From assembly GCA_001972305.1 (NCBI GenBank), contig BDDD01000056.1:377704-441703 (forward strand): a DNA stretch of 64,000 nt. Reading direction: 5' to 3'. Shown here piece by piece: positions 23,172 to 35,064 of the stretch; positions within the stretch are counted from its first letter, which is position 1; each line of letters starts with the position of its first letter. A program made the translations under genes and the position numbers. The notes below the pieces were generated by a model. It made no database searches. It saw only the letters and a list, made by a program, of their open reading frames with translations, and was not told the DNA's origin. This DNA is from Cephalotus follicularis (lineage: Eukaryota; Streptophyta; Magnoliopsida; Oxalidales; Cephalotaceae).

Positions 23172-23745
23172 AGTATGGAGAAGGTGGTCTCCCCCTTCTC
23201 CACTCTTTCTATCAAAAACATTATTTTCAAATTCTTTACCATGATCACTTCATATTTTTAAAATAGAAAGTCCTTTTTCTTTTTGAACAATATTACAAAA
23301 AATTTTCAAAGAATGTAAAAGTTTCACTTTTATGTGCTAAAAAATAAACCCAAGTGTACCTGGTGTAGTCATCAACAATAACATAGGCATATGACTTACC
23401 ACCTAAGCTTCTTATGTTTATTGGACCGAAAAGATCCATATGAAGTAGTTCGAGTGGTCTAGAAGTTGAGACAATATTGGTTGATTTAAAACTTGTTCTA
23501 ATTTGTTTTCCTTGTTGACAAGCATCACATATTTTATCTTTTTGAAAGCTTAATTTTGGAAGACCTTTAACTAAGTCATGTTTCAAAATTTTAGCAATAG
23601 TTCTCATACTCACATGACCAAGCCTTCTATGCCACATCCAACTATCTTCACTAAAAGAGACAAGGCATTTAACATTTTGATTTTGAAGATCATTTAAATT
23701 TATCACATATACATTGCCTTCTCTTTGTCCAATAAACTTAGTAAA
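23172..23745 (-). pseudogene. Ty1/copia pre-integrase/integrase fragment
   Basis: From the right end the minus strand reads FIGQREGNVYVINLNDLQNQ, then WMWHRRLGHVSMRTIAKILK and ICDACQQGKQIRTSF (the HHCC zinc domain). The catalytic-core start LLHMDLFGP and VIVDDYTRYTWVYFL, with the first catalytic Asp, follow. The frame is open at 23706-23293 and continues in broken form (LSILKI-SDHGKEFENN) to about 23210. It is SIRE-like by similarity to L, which is inference. Both ends are abrupt junctions with unrelated LTRs. Confidence 0.85.
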
Positions 23746-26184
23746 AAGAGAGGGGGTTAGTCCAAATGACTAAGTGAGTAGAAACAATAAATACATCTCC
23801 CATAACTATATATCGAATAAAAAGAGAATAAAATAAGCTCAAAGTAGCATACAAAGTAAATCCACGGCAAGAAATGACAACAATTAAGATAAGATCCACA
23901 AAGATAGCATGATCACAAAGGACAACAAAATCTTCAAGGAAATCAAGATCCACCCAGGATATCGAGACCACAAATGGATATCGGGATTACAAGAGACATC
24001 AACATTCTCGATGCGTAAACGAAATCCACAAAATAGATCCACAAGGGTAACAAGATCAAAATCAAAAAGAGATATCGAGATCACAAATGTAAACAAGATC
24101 TAGAAAAGTGAACATCAATATTCATAAAGGAAAATCAAGATCCATAAACGATATTAAGATTTACAAACGATATCGAGATCTCATAACAGAATCCACAAAT
24201 ATAATCGAATCCATAAAAGGAAACTCGATACTCAACAGTAGGCTCCATAACTATAAACATAAGTCGAGAATTTGAACAAGATATTAACAAAACGTCATAA
24301 CTGAAACTCGAAAGTCAACGATAAATGTTTCGCTAAACAATCTCAGAGTTCAAGACTTCTAAAGTACCATAAAATCAGAGTACATGAAAATATCAATAAT
24401 CGCAGATATGATCAAGAATATAAACTCATGCTGGATAGAATCAATAAATGAAAGAAATGAAAGACCATCATGGCTCCATGAAAGAACGCTCAAACTCATC
24501 AAATGCAATAACTTGAGGATCCAAGAAACAATCCCGTTGATCAAGTCAATACTCTACAATACGATAGACTCGTAATGAAACAACCAGGGACTCAACAAGG
24601 AAGTCCACTGAACAAATATAATAATGAAGGCAATAATATCAAGCATCTGGATATCAAAGGTTAACGATATAATCATAACTCAAATAACAGTATCAATATA
24701 AAAAATGTAATGTGCCCAAAGAATCATAACCATATAAGAGGATGCTGGTACCAATCTAGTCACTGTCTCATATCCCCGCAAAATCACATGGCGTCACATC
24801 ATAACCACTGCAGCAATAATATAGGCCAATAGGCTACAGGATGTGTACATCATCCTTCATACACCGGTGCAGAGTGCCTATGGTAAGCATAGCATCCATA
24901 CCTCGCACGAGGGGCCAGCATATACCGCACGGACCCTAGCCCTCGACGAGAAAACCCGCACGCACACTCAACCTCATCCGAGGGACCCGCGTGCAATATA
25001 TATCAACAACCAAACACAGTCCAATAGGAGGGTAATGGAGCAGCTCTGCTGCACTCACAGTCGGCATACCATCATAGACAATAGTATGCCGCAGATCCAG
25101 GTATGGAACCCGGGGCAGTTTCCACATAACACCCCATCATAGACCAATGGGCCTGCTAAGTAGTATTGAGCGTCGAACATATACCACTCCTTGGACCGGT
25201 AATACATATCAGAAAACCCGGTACCCAGCATCAGAGTATAGCATAGTATAACTATATAACCAATCACGATATCACAAATGTGAGAAGGCGACCAAGTCAC
25301 CCAGAAAATCGAGCATATACCCGCTCGGAATCATATCACAAATCATGAATAGAAAAGACAACGGGATACGATTCCCGAACAACATCACAGTCATAATAAA
25401 ACAGGGCACATATGAAACAACAGGACTCTCAAATAATGAATAGAGGAAAGGAATGCCTCAACAGAAATGAACAAAGGTACATCACCACATGACTGAAGTT
25501 TCCAACAAAAGATACAAAGTTCTCAATGGTACCAAAAACGAAGCTCGCAAAGTAACGCAAATAAGAGGGTGAACTAATCACCCAGAATCTGAGACTTACT
25601 TAGTCATAGACAAGAAAATCTGATTTACAAAGGACGTACCGGGCATACAAATCCCGACCGAACCATGATATCATAATTGAACTACAAAGCACACATATCA
25701 AGCGAGAATTCAAAGTAAAACGCCGTCAAAATGGGAAGGGCTGGTCTTCTAGACGATGACCGGCCCAACCCGCGATGAAAATGGCGGTGAACGGTGGGCG
25801 ACAGTGGCCATCGGGTGTGGGGAGAAAAGAAGGAAAGGAAAGGAAAGGAGGGAGAGGGAAGGCTTACCGGCGGCGGTGAGGACCTGCGCGCCATCTCCCG
25901 GTCCGGCGCCTTCGCCCGGCGTCTCTCTGGTCGTCTCTCCCCCGATCTATTTGCGCCTCTCTCGTCCCTCTCTGTTTCTTTTAATGGCAAGGGCGCTATG
26001 CGCCCGTGCCTTTGTTATGTTTGTTAAGGCGCCAGGCGCCTTCTAGAGATGCCTGGTGCCCCAATATTTTTTTTTTAACATAATATATATATTAATAATA
26101 GTAATTACTAAAATGCCACTTACGAAATTTTTCACGCTCACGTGTTTGCAAATCATCCTCGTAAATGTGACACGGGGTGTCACA
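23746..26184 (-). repeat. 3' LTR of element B, 3' end missing
   Basis: On the minus strand it begins TGTGACACCCCGTGTCAC at 26184, right after a polypurine tract, and runs to 23746, where copia sequence replaces its end. It matches the 5' LTR of B in blocks: 23745-24500 with 31115-31880, 25240-25450 with 31885-32100, and 25725-26150 with 32400-32830. It carries the hairpin TTAGTC/GACTAA at 23757-23773 and GC palindromes at 25990-26045. Open frames in 25680-26050 come from GC-rich LTR DNA and are not genes. Confidence 0.8.
25990..26045. repeat. GGCGCC/GGGCGC palindromes in LTR B
   Basis: GGGCGCTATGCGCCC and AAGGCGCCAGGCGCCTT lie close together. The 5' LTR has the counterparts CGGGCGAGCGCCCG and AAGGCGCCAGGCGCCTT at 32670-32725. 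These are the family-specific self-complementary words of LTR B. Confidence 0.75.
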
Positions 26185-26205
26185 ATCTCCCCCCCTTAAG
26201 AAATT
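26185..26205 (-). other. Polypurine tract of element B
   Basis: The minus strand reads CTTAAGGGGGGGAGATT directly before the LTR start TGTGACACC. Confidence 0.8.
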
Positions 26206-26224
26206 TCGTTCCCGAAATTACTCA

Positions 26225-26580
26225 CATCACATGATGAAGAAAACTTAGTACTGTTTGCACATTTCTTCCATAGTCTCCCAAGAAGTATCTCTCTAAAAGA
26301 ACTGATCTCGTATGTCATGGATCTGTACTGGTACTCTCTCAACATCGATACATGGAAACTATCATAGATGCATTCCAGCTCTGTAGATACGTTGAATTTG
26401 GTGGACTAACACACCAATACATAGAGTGGCCTCGAACGATCCAATGTCGTTGGAACTGAGCCTTTCGCAGCTTTCTAACTTAATCACTCTTATACCATGA
26501 TGCCCGTAGGAACACTTTTTCATCCAGCTAAAACTTCACATCTACGTGACATCTATATGCGAACTCTTTAGTCTACATGG
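26225..26580 (-). pseudogene. Element B integrase C-terminal relic
   Basis: Heavily decayed minus-strand coding remnant just upstream of the polypurine tract. DVKFQLDEKVFLRASPW (about 26490-26545) matches the [10 protein letters not shown] region of E1. DTSWETMEEMCKQY (about 26245-26294) matches the chromodomain-like end [15 protein letters not shown]. Many stops and shifts lie in between. Confidence 0.65.
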
Positions 26581-26711
26581 AGCTATCAGTAGACCCTCAC
26601 GTATGCTCTTATGAATAATATCCTGACTTGAGCGTATCTAGCATTATTAACCATTCAACGTTGTGGGAGTGTCAAGCCACTAGTCTGAATCTATGAAAGT
26701 CATAAGACAAG

Positions 26712-26800
26712 CCCATCTTAGAACTATTCTTGCTCAAGCACGCTTAACTTCGGAGTTCGGATGGAATCCCGTGCATTAGTGCTGATATGGTTGCTCCTCA
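26712..26800 (-). pseudogene. 5S rRNA-like sequence
   Basis: The minus strand reads CAGCACTAATGCACGGGATT, then GAACTCCGAAGTTAAGCGTG, CTTGAGCAAGAATAGTTCTA and AGATGGG. This follows the plant 5S rRNA sequence for about 75 nt with roughly ten changes, most of C-to-T or G-to-A type. The A-box part (GTTAAGCGTGCTTG) is kept. The box C and the 3' third are degraded or absent, and the first 20 nt are poorly matched. It sits inside integrase relics of element B, so it is an inserted pseudogene and not a 5S array unit. Confidence 0.8.
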
Positions 26801-26807
26801 AAGTGGT

Positions 26808-27000
26808 CTAGATCATAGATGAGCTGAATCGATAGATGTGAGCCGTTTAGGCAAGTCATTTCAGTATGACTTATATCGCATTGCACCTTAGCTGTGTCCG
26901 TGTCGGTCATATGACGAAGTTCATCGCAACATGCTCCCATATGACGTCAAAAACCACATAAGTCACCTATTGAAGCCAGCATGCATGTTTGTGGGGTCAA
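26808..27000 (-). pseudogene. Element B integrase core relic
   Basis: The minus strand shows HKHACWLLQ-like sequence, then WEHVAMNFVI-PTRTQLRCNA and TAHIYRFSSS. These match [15 protein letters not shown] and [12 protein letters not shown] of the E1 integrase core. The first catalytic Asp is Asn (MNF) and stops are frequent. The 5S-like segment follows directly downstream, and the rest of the core (second Asp, Glu) is missing. Confidence 0.65.
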
Positions 27001-27755
27001 TCAAGCACACGAACATCATACATGTCAAGGGACAATACTTGGACAGCGAATAAGGAACGAAGTCCTATCTCCATATTATATTCCGCATCTAACTCTACGA
27101 GAAAAGTCCAATAGCCCACAACAACGTCAAATGAACAACGTATGCTTTGATCACACGAACTACATGGTCAGCCAACACCTGAAAAGGCATCGGGCAAAAA
27201 TCTGTCGAGGGACATTGGAATTTCATCTCATAGGTATGCAGCACAAGATCTCAACGCAATCCGCCAATAGCAAGGATGTCTGAGACAAAACTGAAGAGGC
27301 ATGCGTATTGATCGATCGATAAATCATCATGAAGCGAGTCAAGCCACGCAACCAAAAATATCGTTCAAGCGCCCGTACATATACCAAGCGAGAGGTTATC
27401 TGAACGAACCACAATTCAAGACGATGAATAGTCAAAGCCAAACGTGTGGAAACATCGAGAGAACCAAAGCTTGCATCGGTAGGCATGAAATGAGAATGAG
27501 TAAAAACTCCTAGTGCTGACAATCAAGGCTGACAATCGAAATATCATGTATACAAAATGCACAGGCTCAGAGCATCATGAAGGCAGCTTGCACATACTCG
27601 TGTCATCATGCGTACAAAACGCAAGCATACGCAGAAGAACGTGCACATAAATACGCACAGATAAACCTCGTGCAAGCATCACATTAAGCGTTCACAATCA
27701 CCAAGTGAGCAGTAAGAAGGGCACACAGTAGCATGCGTAAAAACTCTTCGTGTGG
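27001..27755. other. Unassigned interior of element B
   Basis: Lies between two integrase relics that would normally be adjacent, so about 0.9 kb appears to be inserted or rearranged here. It is rich in GCGTA/GCACA strings such as ATGCGTACAAAACGCAAGC. No domain recognised on either strand. Confidence 0.4.
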
Positions 27756-27889
27756 ACAATGAATGCATCAACTGCATAAAAACGCACACGAGCGCACATC
27801 AAGATGCACACGCAACAGCCAAGCACACAACAATTAACATTAATAGCATAAGGGCACAGCAATCATCGCACACACTTCCGCTTGAAAGT

Positions 27890-28440
27890 ATAGAGCAGCT
27901 GTAATAACTTGAAGTTTCGTTGTTACTTCTCAATGAGTTGCTGGTATGTTGAACATCTCATTATCAGAACTGCGATATTTCTCTTCATGTTGTTCTACCA
28001 GAAGTGCTCCCTCAAGTGACGACACACTTGGTATTATTAGAATATATCGCATACGGTGAACTATGGCCTTCACAAAGACTTATGTATGACAGCTTCATTG
28101 TGTGACGGACACTACCTGTCCCATACATCAACGTTCCATTGTCTCAAAGCGAGCAGTCAGTGCGATTACAGTTCTATCACCGAGCATCACTGATCTTATC
28201 CTGCAATATCGGTCTATCCCGAAGATTAGACGATAGAGTCCTCATGCATGAGACTGACAGGATCACGTGCAACAATCCGACTCCGCTAACAAAATGAATA
28301 ACTCATCTGAAGAGAAGCCAGAGAAGTAGAAAACTTCTTACTCAAAGCATCTGTAATCACGTTTGCCTTGGGCATTTGTTAACGTAATCGTAATCTTTAA
28401 TCATCTCCAGCAGCTCAGTTAGAGGCTCGAATCCCTGTCG
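27890..28440 (-). pseudogene. Element B RNase H-integrase relic, copy 1
   Basis: Minus strand: LTELLEMIKDYDYV (end of RNase H), then NVITDA-SKKF-like linker (about 28440-28340). The integrase zinc domain follows as HLREHFW-stop-NNMKRNIA (27960-28015) and RCSTYQQLI (the CLTCQQV site). The stop at 27997-27995 replaces the second Trp of the WW pair. Gag and most of RT are absent between this relic and the primer site only 650 bp upstream, so B lost most of its coding region. Confidence 0.7.
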
Positions 28441-29086
28441 ATAAGGATCTACATAAGGTCGACATTCACCCTCAATAGATGAGATCATCTAAATATAGCC
28501 CTTATAGGTTAAATCCTCCACTGTACTTCACTTACGGTTCCACTAAGTACTCAAACAAAAACGTACTATAATGGTTGCCTGAACTTCTTGAATAATTCGT
28601 CACTGTCAACCATTCATCACTATGATGCTATCTTGAAACATATACAAGAACCATGGAGTAGTTCCTCCATTGCATATAAAGTGTTCTGTCACGTACATCG
28701 TGTCTTAATAACTTACAAAGTCTCGAGTAGCTAGGTTATGGCCCGCTAAAACTCTGTCTCAGACATATCAATTAGTAAAGGGCAATAGAAAAGAGAAAAG
28801 ATAATGTCCTCGCAGCTAACTCGGCCGCTAGCCAAACAAAAGATGGTATCCAAGAATATCTTCGGTCTCAGAATCCTTACATCTTACTCTAATTCTACAT
28901 CAAACGACTATCTAGTAACCATAAAATATCTTACTATTTATATCCACAACGGGACCGTCTTACCGACCACGGGGCATGCTACCGAACACATGACATGCAA
29001 TGCATGATATGCAAGAGTTTGAAAACCTTTAAAACCACTTTTGAAAAACAATTTACGATACAAGTTTAGAGAATCTAAAACCAAAC

Positions 29087-29098
29087 GCTCTGATACCA
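29087..29098 (-). other. Primer site copy 1 of element B
   Basis: TGGTATCAGAGC on the minus strand, followed by an LTR end stub (29102-29195). It is a by-product of the tandem duplication. Confidence 0.85.
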
Positions 29099-29331
29099 AA
29101 TTGTCACACCCGTTCCCTACAACAACCGATATCCTACTGAGAACGGATATGACGTTCCACATGGCAACCTCCTTTCGGAAGTCACCACATGGTTTCTACA
29201 ATGAATGCATCAACTGCATAAAAACGCACACGAGCGCACATCAAGATGCACACGCAACAGCCAAGCACACAACAATTAACATTAATAGCATAAGGGCACA
29301 GCAATCATCGCACACACTTCCGCTTGAAAGT

Positions 29332-29882
29332 ATAGAGCAGCTGTAATAACTTGAAGTTTCGTTGTTACTTCTCAATGAGTTGCTGGTATGTTGAACATCT
29401 CATTATCAGAACTGCGATATTTCTCTTCATGTTGTTCTACCAGAAGTGCTCCCTCAAGTGACGACACACTTGGTATTATTAGAATATATCGCATACGGTG
29501 AACTATGGCCTTCACAAAGACTTATGTATGACAGCTTCATTGTGTGACGGACACTACCTGTCCCATACATCAACGTTCCATTGTCTCAAAGCGAGCAGTC
29601 AGTGCGATTACAGTTCTATCACCGAGCATCACTGATCTTATCCTGCAATATCGGTCTATCCCGAAGATTAGACGATAGAGTCCTCATGCATGAGACTGAC
29701 AGGATCACGTGCAACAATCCGACTCCGCTAACAAAATGAATAACTCATCTGAAGAGAAGCCAGAGAAGTAGAAAACTTCTTACTCAAAGCATCTGTAATC
29801 ACGTTTGCCTTGGGCATTTGTTAACGTAATCGTAATCTTTAATCATCTCCAGCAGCTCAGTTAGAGGCTCGAATCCCTGTCG
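29332..29882 (-). pseudogene. Element B RNase H-integrase relic, copy 2
   Basis: Near-identical second copy of 27890-28440, with the same stop in the WW pair of the integrase zinc domain (29439-29437). Confidence 0.7.
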
Positions 29883-30528
29883 ATAAGGATCTACATAAGG
29901 TCGACATTCACCCTCAATAGATGAGATCATCTAAATATAGCCCTTATAGGTTAAATCCTCCAATGTACTTCACTTACGGTTCCACTAAGTACTCAAACAA
30001 AAACGTACTATAATGGTTGCCTGAACTTCTTGAATAATTCGTCACTGTCAACCATTCATCACTATGATGCTATCTTGAAACATATACAAGAACCATGGAG
30101 TAGTTCCTCCATTGCATATAAAGTGTTCTGTCACGTACATCGTGTCTTAATAACTTACAAAGTCTCGAGTAGCTAGGTTATGGCCCGCTAAAACTCTGTC
30201 TCAGACATATCAATTAGTAAAGGGCAATAGAAAAGAGAAAAGATAATGTCCTCGCAGCTAACTCGGCCGCTAGCCAAACAAAAGATGGTATCCAAGAATA
30301 TCTTCGGTCTCAGAATCCTTACATCTTACTCTAATTCTACATCAAACGACTATCTAGTAACCATAAAATATCTTACTATTTATATCCACAACGGGACCGT
30401 CTTACCGACCACGGGGCATGCTACCGAACACATGACATGCAATGCATGATATGCAAGAGTTTGAAAACCTTTAAAACCACTTTTGAAAAACAATTTACGA
30501 TACAAGTTTAGAGAATCTAAAACCAAAC

Positions 30529-30540
30529 GCTCTGATACCA
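30529..30540 (-). other. Primer site copy 2 of element B
   Basis: TGGTATCAGAGC on the minus strand, 3 nt from the LTR end TGTGACAA at 30544. This is the primer site attached to the 5' LTR proper. Confidence 0.87.
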
Positions 30541-30543
30541 AAT

Positions 30544-32839
30544 TGTCACACCCGTTCCCTACAACAACCGATATCCTACTGAGAACGGATATGACGTTCC
30601 ACATGGCAACCTCCTTTCGGAAGTCACCACATGGTTTATATAAAACTCACTTTAAACTTGGAAATCAAAAAGTTAAACATTTCCAAAACTTTGAAAATTT
30701 TTCTAACTCTTAAATTTTTACGAAAATCCGGCATGTAGTATCTGTTTATAGGACTATGCCCCATGTAAAGAAAAACACATTTTATAAACACACTCCCGAA
30801 GGAGGAATCAATAGTTTATAATGGGGCTCAGCCCTCAGCAAACCACATTTTATAGCAGTAAACATGGGTTGGGCTCAGCCTCAACCATTTTAACAAGCAA
30901 TAAAAGTAAATCTATAGGGCTCGGCCCCTTTTTAAACGCAAAACCATAAAATTGAAATCATTAATATAAAACATGAGTAAATGCGTAATTTAATTGCTGA
31001 TGTAGTATGCTATGCATGTATTAAAATCCTGGTAGCATGCCCTGCCTCCGTGGTAAATCATCAACAGCAACAAACTAGCAATCACTTACCATCTTGCCTT
31101 TATCTGGAAGGGAAAGAAAAGAGAGGGGGTTAGTCCAAATGACTAAGTGAGTAGAAATAATAAATACATCTCCCATAACTATATATCGAATAAAAAGAGA
31201 ATAAAATAAGCTCAAAGTAGCATACAAAGTAAATCCACAGCAAGAAATGACAACAATTAAGATAAGATCCACAAAGATAGCATGATCACAAAGGACAACA
31301 AAATCTTCAAGGAAATCAAGATCCACCCAGGATATCGAGACCACAAATGGGTATCGGGATTACAAGAGACGTCAACATTCTCGATGAGTAAACGAAATCC
31401 ACAAAACAGATCCACAAGGGTAACAAAATCAAAATCAAAAAGAGATATCGAGATCAATGTAAACAAGATCTAGAAAAGTGAACATCAATATTCATAAAGG
31501 AAAATCAAGATCCATAAACGATATTAAGATTCACAAACGATATCGAGATCTCATAACAGAATCCACAAATATAATCAAATCCATAAAAGGAAACTCGATA
31601 CTCAACAGTAGGCTCCATAACTATAAACATAAGTCGAGAATTTGAACAAGATATTAACAAAACGTCATAACTGACACTCGAAAATCAACGATAAATGTTT
31701 CGCTAAACAATCTCAGAGTTCAAGACTTCTAAAGTACCATAAAATCAGAGTACATGAAAATATCAATAATCGCGGATATGATCAAGAATATAAACTCATG
31801 CTGGATAGAATCAATAAATGAAAGAAATGAAAGACCATCATGGCTCCATGAAAGAACGCTCAAACTCATCAAATGCAATAACCATAGTATAACGATATAA
31901 CCAATCACGATATCACAAATGTGAGAAGGCGACCAAGTCACCCAGAACATCGAGCATATACCCGCTCGGAATCATATCACAAATCATGAATAGAAAAGGC
32001 AACGGGATACGATTCCCGAACAACATCACAATCATAATAAAACAGGGCACATATGAAACAACAGGACTCTCAAATAATGAATAGAGGAAAGGAATGCCTC
32101 AACTCGCCGGTCGTCCAACAATTTAGGCCGCTTCACAAAAAAGTCACAAAACCACCAGGCCTACACATCTCCACCGGAAACTCGGTCAGACTCGGCGGCT
32201 ATCGCCGCGCAGGAGCTCTGGCCGAGTCACCATTGTACCGGTCACGCCACCCCTAGCCTCCGTAACGTCTCGGCTACTCATTGGTGGCCGAGACTCGCCG
32301 GGAATCGGCGCCAAATTTGGCGTCACAAGCGGCAGCGAGTCGGCTACACTCAGTCGACTCAACAGTTAAAATCCGGCTGATTCCGGCCGATTCGCACCTC
32401 AACCGCCGTCAAAATGGGAAGGGCTGGTCTTCTAGACGATGACCGGCCCAACCCGCGATGAAAATGGCGGTGAACGGTGGGCGACAGTGGCCATCGGGCG
32501 TGGGGAGAAAAGAAGGAAAGGAGAAGAAAGGAGGGAGAGGGAAGGCTTACCGGCGACGGTGAGGACCTGCGCGCCATCTCCCGGTCCGGCGCCTTCGCCC
32601 GGCATCTCTCTGGTCGTCTCTCCCCCGATCTCTCTGCGCCTCTCTCGTCTCTCTCTATTTCTTTTAATGGCACGGGCGAGCGCCCGTGCCTTTGTTATGT
32701 TTGTTAAGGCGCCAGGCGCCTTCTAGAGACGCCTGGTGCCCCAATTATTTTTTTTTTAACATAATATATATATTAATAATAGTAATTACTAAAATGCCAC
32801 TTACGAAATTTTTCACGCTCACGTGTTTGCAAATCATCC
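30544..32839 (-). repeat. 5' LTR of element B, rearranged
   Basis: Ends (minus strand) GTGTGACA at 30544. Relative to the 3' LTR it lacks the counterpart of 24500-25240, and it replaces 25455-25725 with an unrelated GC-rich block (32100-32403). It also lacks the last 30 or so bases of the LTR start, breaking at 32839. The hairpin TTAGTC/GACTAA lies at 31130-31146. Confidence 0.78.
32100..32403. other. GC-rich module in the 5' LTR of B
   Basis: About 300 bp, much richer in GC than its surroundings and absent from the 3' LTR. It is full of CTCGGC/GCCGAG words, including a perfect 8-bp stem GTCTCGGC/GCCGAGAC (32267-32294 region), and has GGCGCC at 32307. No coding match recognised. It may be a captured segment or the ancestral state lost from the 3' LTR. 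Confidence 0.55.
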
Positions 32840-33975
32840 TGCGTGTACCCGGCGCCAAATAATGTGTGATGTCCAAAAATTCTTATTGCCATGTGTTCTC
32901 TTTCTTTTATTTAATATGTTTCTCTCTTTGTTTAATCATGTGCCCCGCACAAAGTATGTTAAACATACTCCCACTTTGGCTTCTCTTTAATATATCAATA
33001 AGACAATACGGTGGTAAAAATATAAACCACTAATGTCAAATTAATATATACTAGCTATAAACTAGATTTTTCACCAAGTTAGCATGTGTGCAGCATGCGT
33101 CACTTTTCCAATAATCAGGTGGGACCGGAAAGCCCGGTTGGATTCTGGTACGATGATAAATTTCTCAGAACATCCCGGAGTTCTGGTACGACCACCCTAA
33201 TAGTTCCCGACTATCAGAATGGCCCCGGTATGATATCCAATCACCCCCCGGATTCGTGTACACCACATCTATCATTCGTTAACTGGTTAACCAGTAACCC
33301 CTAGGTAAAGTCGCGATAACTATAAATTCATATACGTATTGAGACTATCGGCAGACTTCCCCAAAAATCCCATTTCTAGTCTTCCTATACCTAATCAGGG
33401 TTTTGATTCTTCAATGGACATAAATAATATAAAGTCGATCACCCTTCATACGGGTGTGACGATCCCTTATTGTGCACTCGCCCATATATCTCAATGAACC
33501 TCCCACAAGGCCCAAAGATAACCCTTTTGCCAGCACGTGCCTAGTGTTGGGAAAGGAGGAAATCAAAGCCAAGCAGTTACAACACAACGCATGCCAGCCG
33601 CTCAGGTCTAACGATACAACGCAGCCCACAAATGGTCTACTAGTCACCATAGACTATACACTACCGAGACTATAGGAATCCTATTAACATAGGTATGACT
33701 TTCAAAATAGGTTTCCTATGGTGGGTCTGTTCCGTCTCATGCTCCCTAGCACGAACCTCGCATCTGCTTTAGGGTAAACCTAAATGGTAGTGAGATGGTC
33801 CATCCCACACACACAAGAGGGCAAGCATAATACGGCAAGTCCTTACGGTTCATCAATTGCCCTAATAAAGTGAACCTATGACTTGGAACGTTATGTCAAA
33901 AGGGAGTAAGGATCTCATTCTCATAACCTCCCAAGCATGAGATCCAACCCCTCGAACGACATGGCACTATATGTG
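32840..33975. other. Unassigned block, possibly LTR-like
   Basis: 1.1 kb between LTR B and LTR I. It has short repeated phrases (CCCGGTTGGATTCTGGTACG, CCGGAGTTCTGGTACG, CCCCGGTATGATATCC around 33128-33255) but no recognised protein, primer site or LTR ends. Confidence 0.35.
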
Positions 33976-34473
33976 TACTCAGTTGACATGGTGATCAACT
34001 AATCCATTGAGATGGGTTAGGATATACATATAGTGGATTTTCATTAAACTACAGAAATATGCACATAAACTTGAAAAAGAATTTATATTGTATAAATAGA
34101 GAGTGTATATACAAGCATGAAGCCACCTCGTGGCATGCAGGGACACCCCTACTCCAACACAAGCATTGCCACAAGTCGGCAGGTCAAATAACTGATTAAA
34201 ATCATTCTTATACATTAAGTATCTTATACAAGGTAGGTATAAATAGTAGGAACTACCCTGCTGATGAAGCCTTGCTCTGCGATTCAGCCCATTTGATCAC
34301 TTTGATGCATCTAGGGATACATACAACCACAAGGTGTGAGTATGAGTACTCCTCCGCCTCGCCTGCTCAAAGTAGCGCCTTCAATAAAAATCACAGGGTA
34401 TGAGCAGGCAGGAATTCCATCCTCCTGTTCACTCTCGGTGTAATACGCAGAAGAGTCAACAAGCATAAGCACT

Positions 34474-34612
34474 CATCGGCCTCCTCGGCTCGAGGAAGCA
34501 GAGCAGCATTCCTCGGCCTCCTCGGCTCGAGGTAGAAGAGAAGCATCCATCGGCCTCCTCAGCTCGAGGTAACAGAGAAGCATCCCTCGGCCTCCTCGGG
34601 TCGAGGTAGCAT
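34474..34612. repeat. CTCGAGG tandem repeat in LTR I
   Basis: Four copies of a unit of about 39-40 bp containing TCGGCCTCCTCGGCTCGAGG and AGAGAAGCAT. LTR G has one copy of the core (CTCCAGCTCGAGGTAG near 16970) and F one (CTACCTCGGGCCTGAG near 41566), so the unit was amplified in I. Confidence 0.8.
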
Positions 34613-35064
34613 CACCATTGCCTACGCACTACTGGTGTCATAGAGGATAAAGATGAGATAACGCTGGTCTTGTTGACCTTCCCCTTAATGCTATTCTCTT
34701 TATGACTGAAGAATACAGAGCAAACGAGGTCGATATGATTAACTCTCCCCTTAATTCTAGTCTCTTTAGGATAGAGAATACAGGGTAAAAGAGGGTTATT
34801 CATAGTTACATGGGGTCCTCACAGTTCTCTCACAATCGGTGTCCCTCATGTTCATCCATAAGTGGGCCCTGCAAGTTAACCTCTGTCAGACTAAGCGACT
34901 ACCTCCATAATCCGCATGATATAACAAAGGTCGGGAGTGGGCTATCTCGTCAGAGCTCAACAATGTCGAGTAAAAGCTATGATCAGAGAAGGTTTCATCT
35001 AGGCTACACAGCCTTAGTGTTTCCTAAGACCTGATGCCAGACGTAGAGGTTTGGAGCTCTAACC

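Larger units (their letters stand above)
27756..29195. repeat. Tandem duplication in element B, copy 1
   Basis: 1440 bp repeated at 29198-30637 with two extra bases (ct, 29196-29197) at the junction. By eye the copies differ at one site (28521 C, 29963 A). The unit spans integrase zinc-domain and RNase H relics, leader, primer site and the last 94 bp of the 5' LTR. Copy 1 therefore contains a stray LTR tail (29102-29195). Confidence 0.92.
29198..30637. repeat. Tandem duplication in element B, copy 2
   Basis: Second copy of 27756-29195, offset 1442. This copy runs into the full 5' LTR at its right end. Confidence 0.92.

Noticed and set aside
25682..26046. Overlapping open frames on both strands (Arg/Ser/Pro-rich)
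   Set aside because: They lie in the GC-rich part of LTR B and are mirrored at 32359-32726 in the other LTR. Low-complexity composition and no domain; chance frames.
26712..26800. Functional 5S rRNA gene
   Set aside because: The 3' third with box C is missing or degraded, about ten changes occur in the core, and there is no tandem 5S unit around it.
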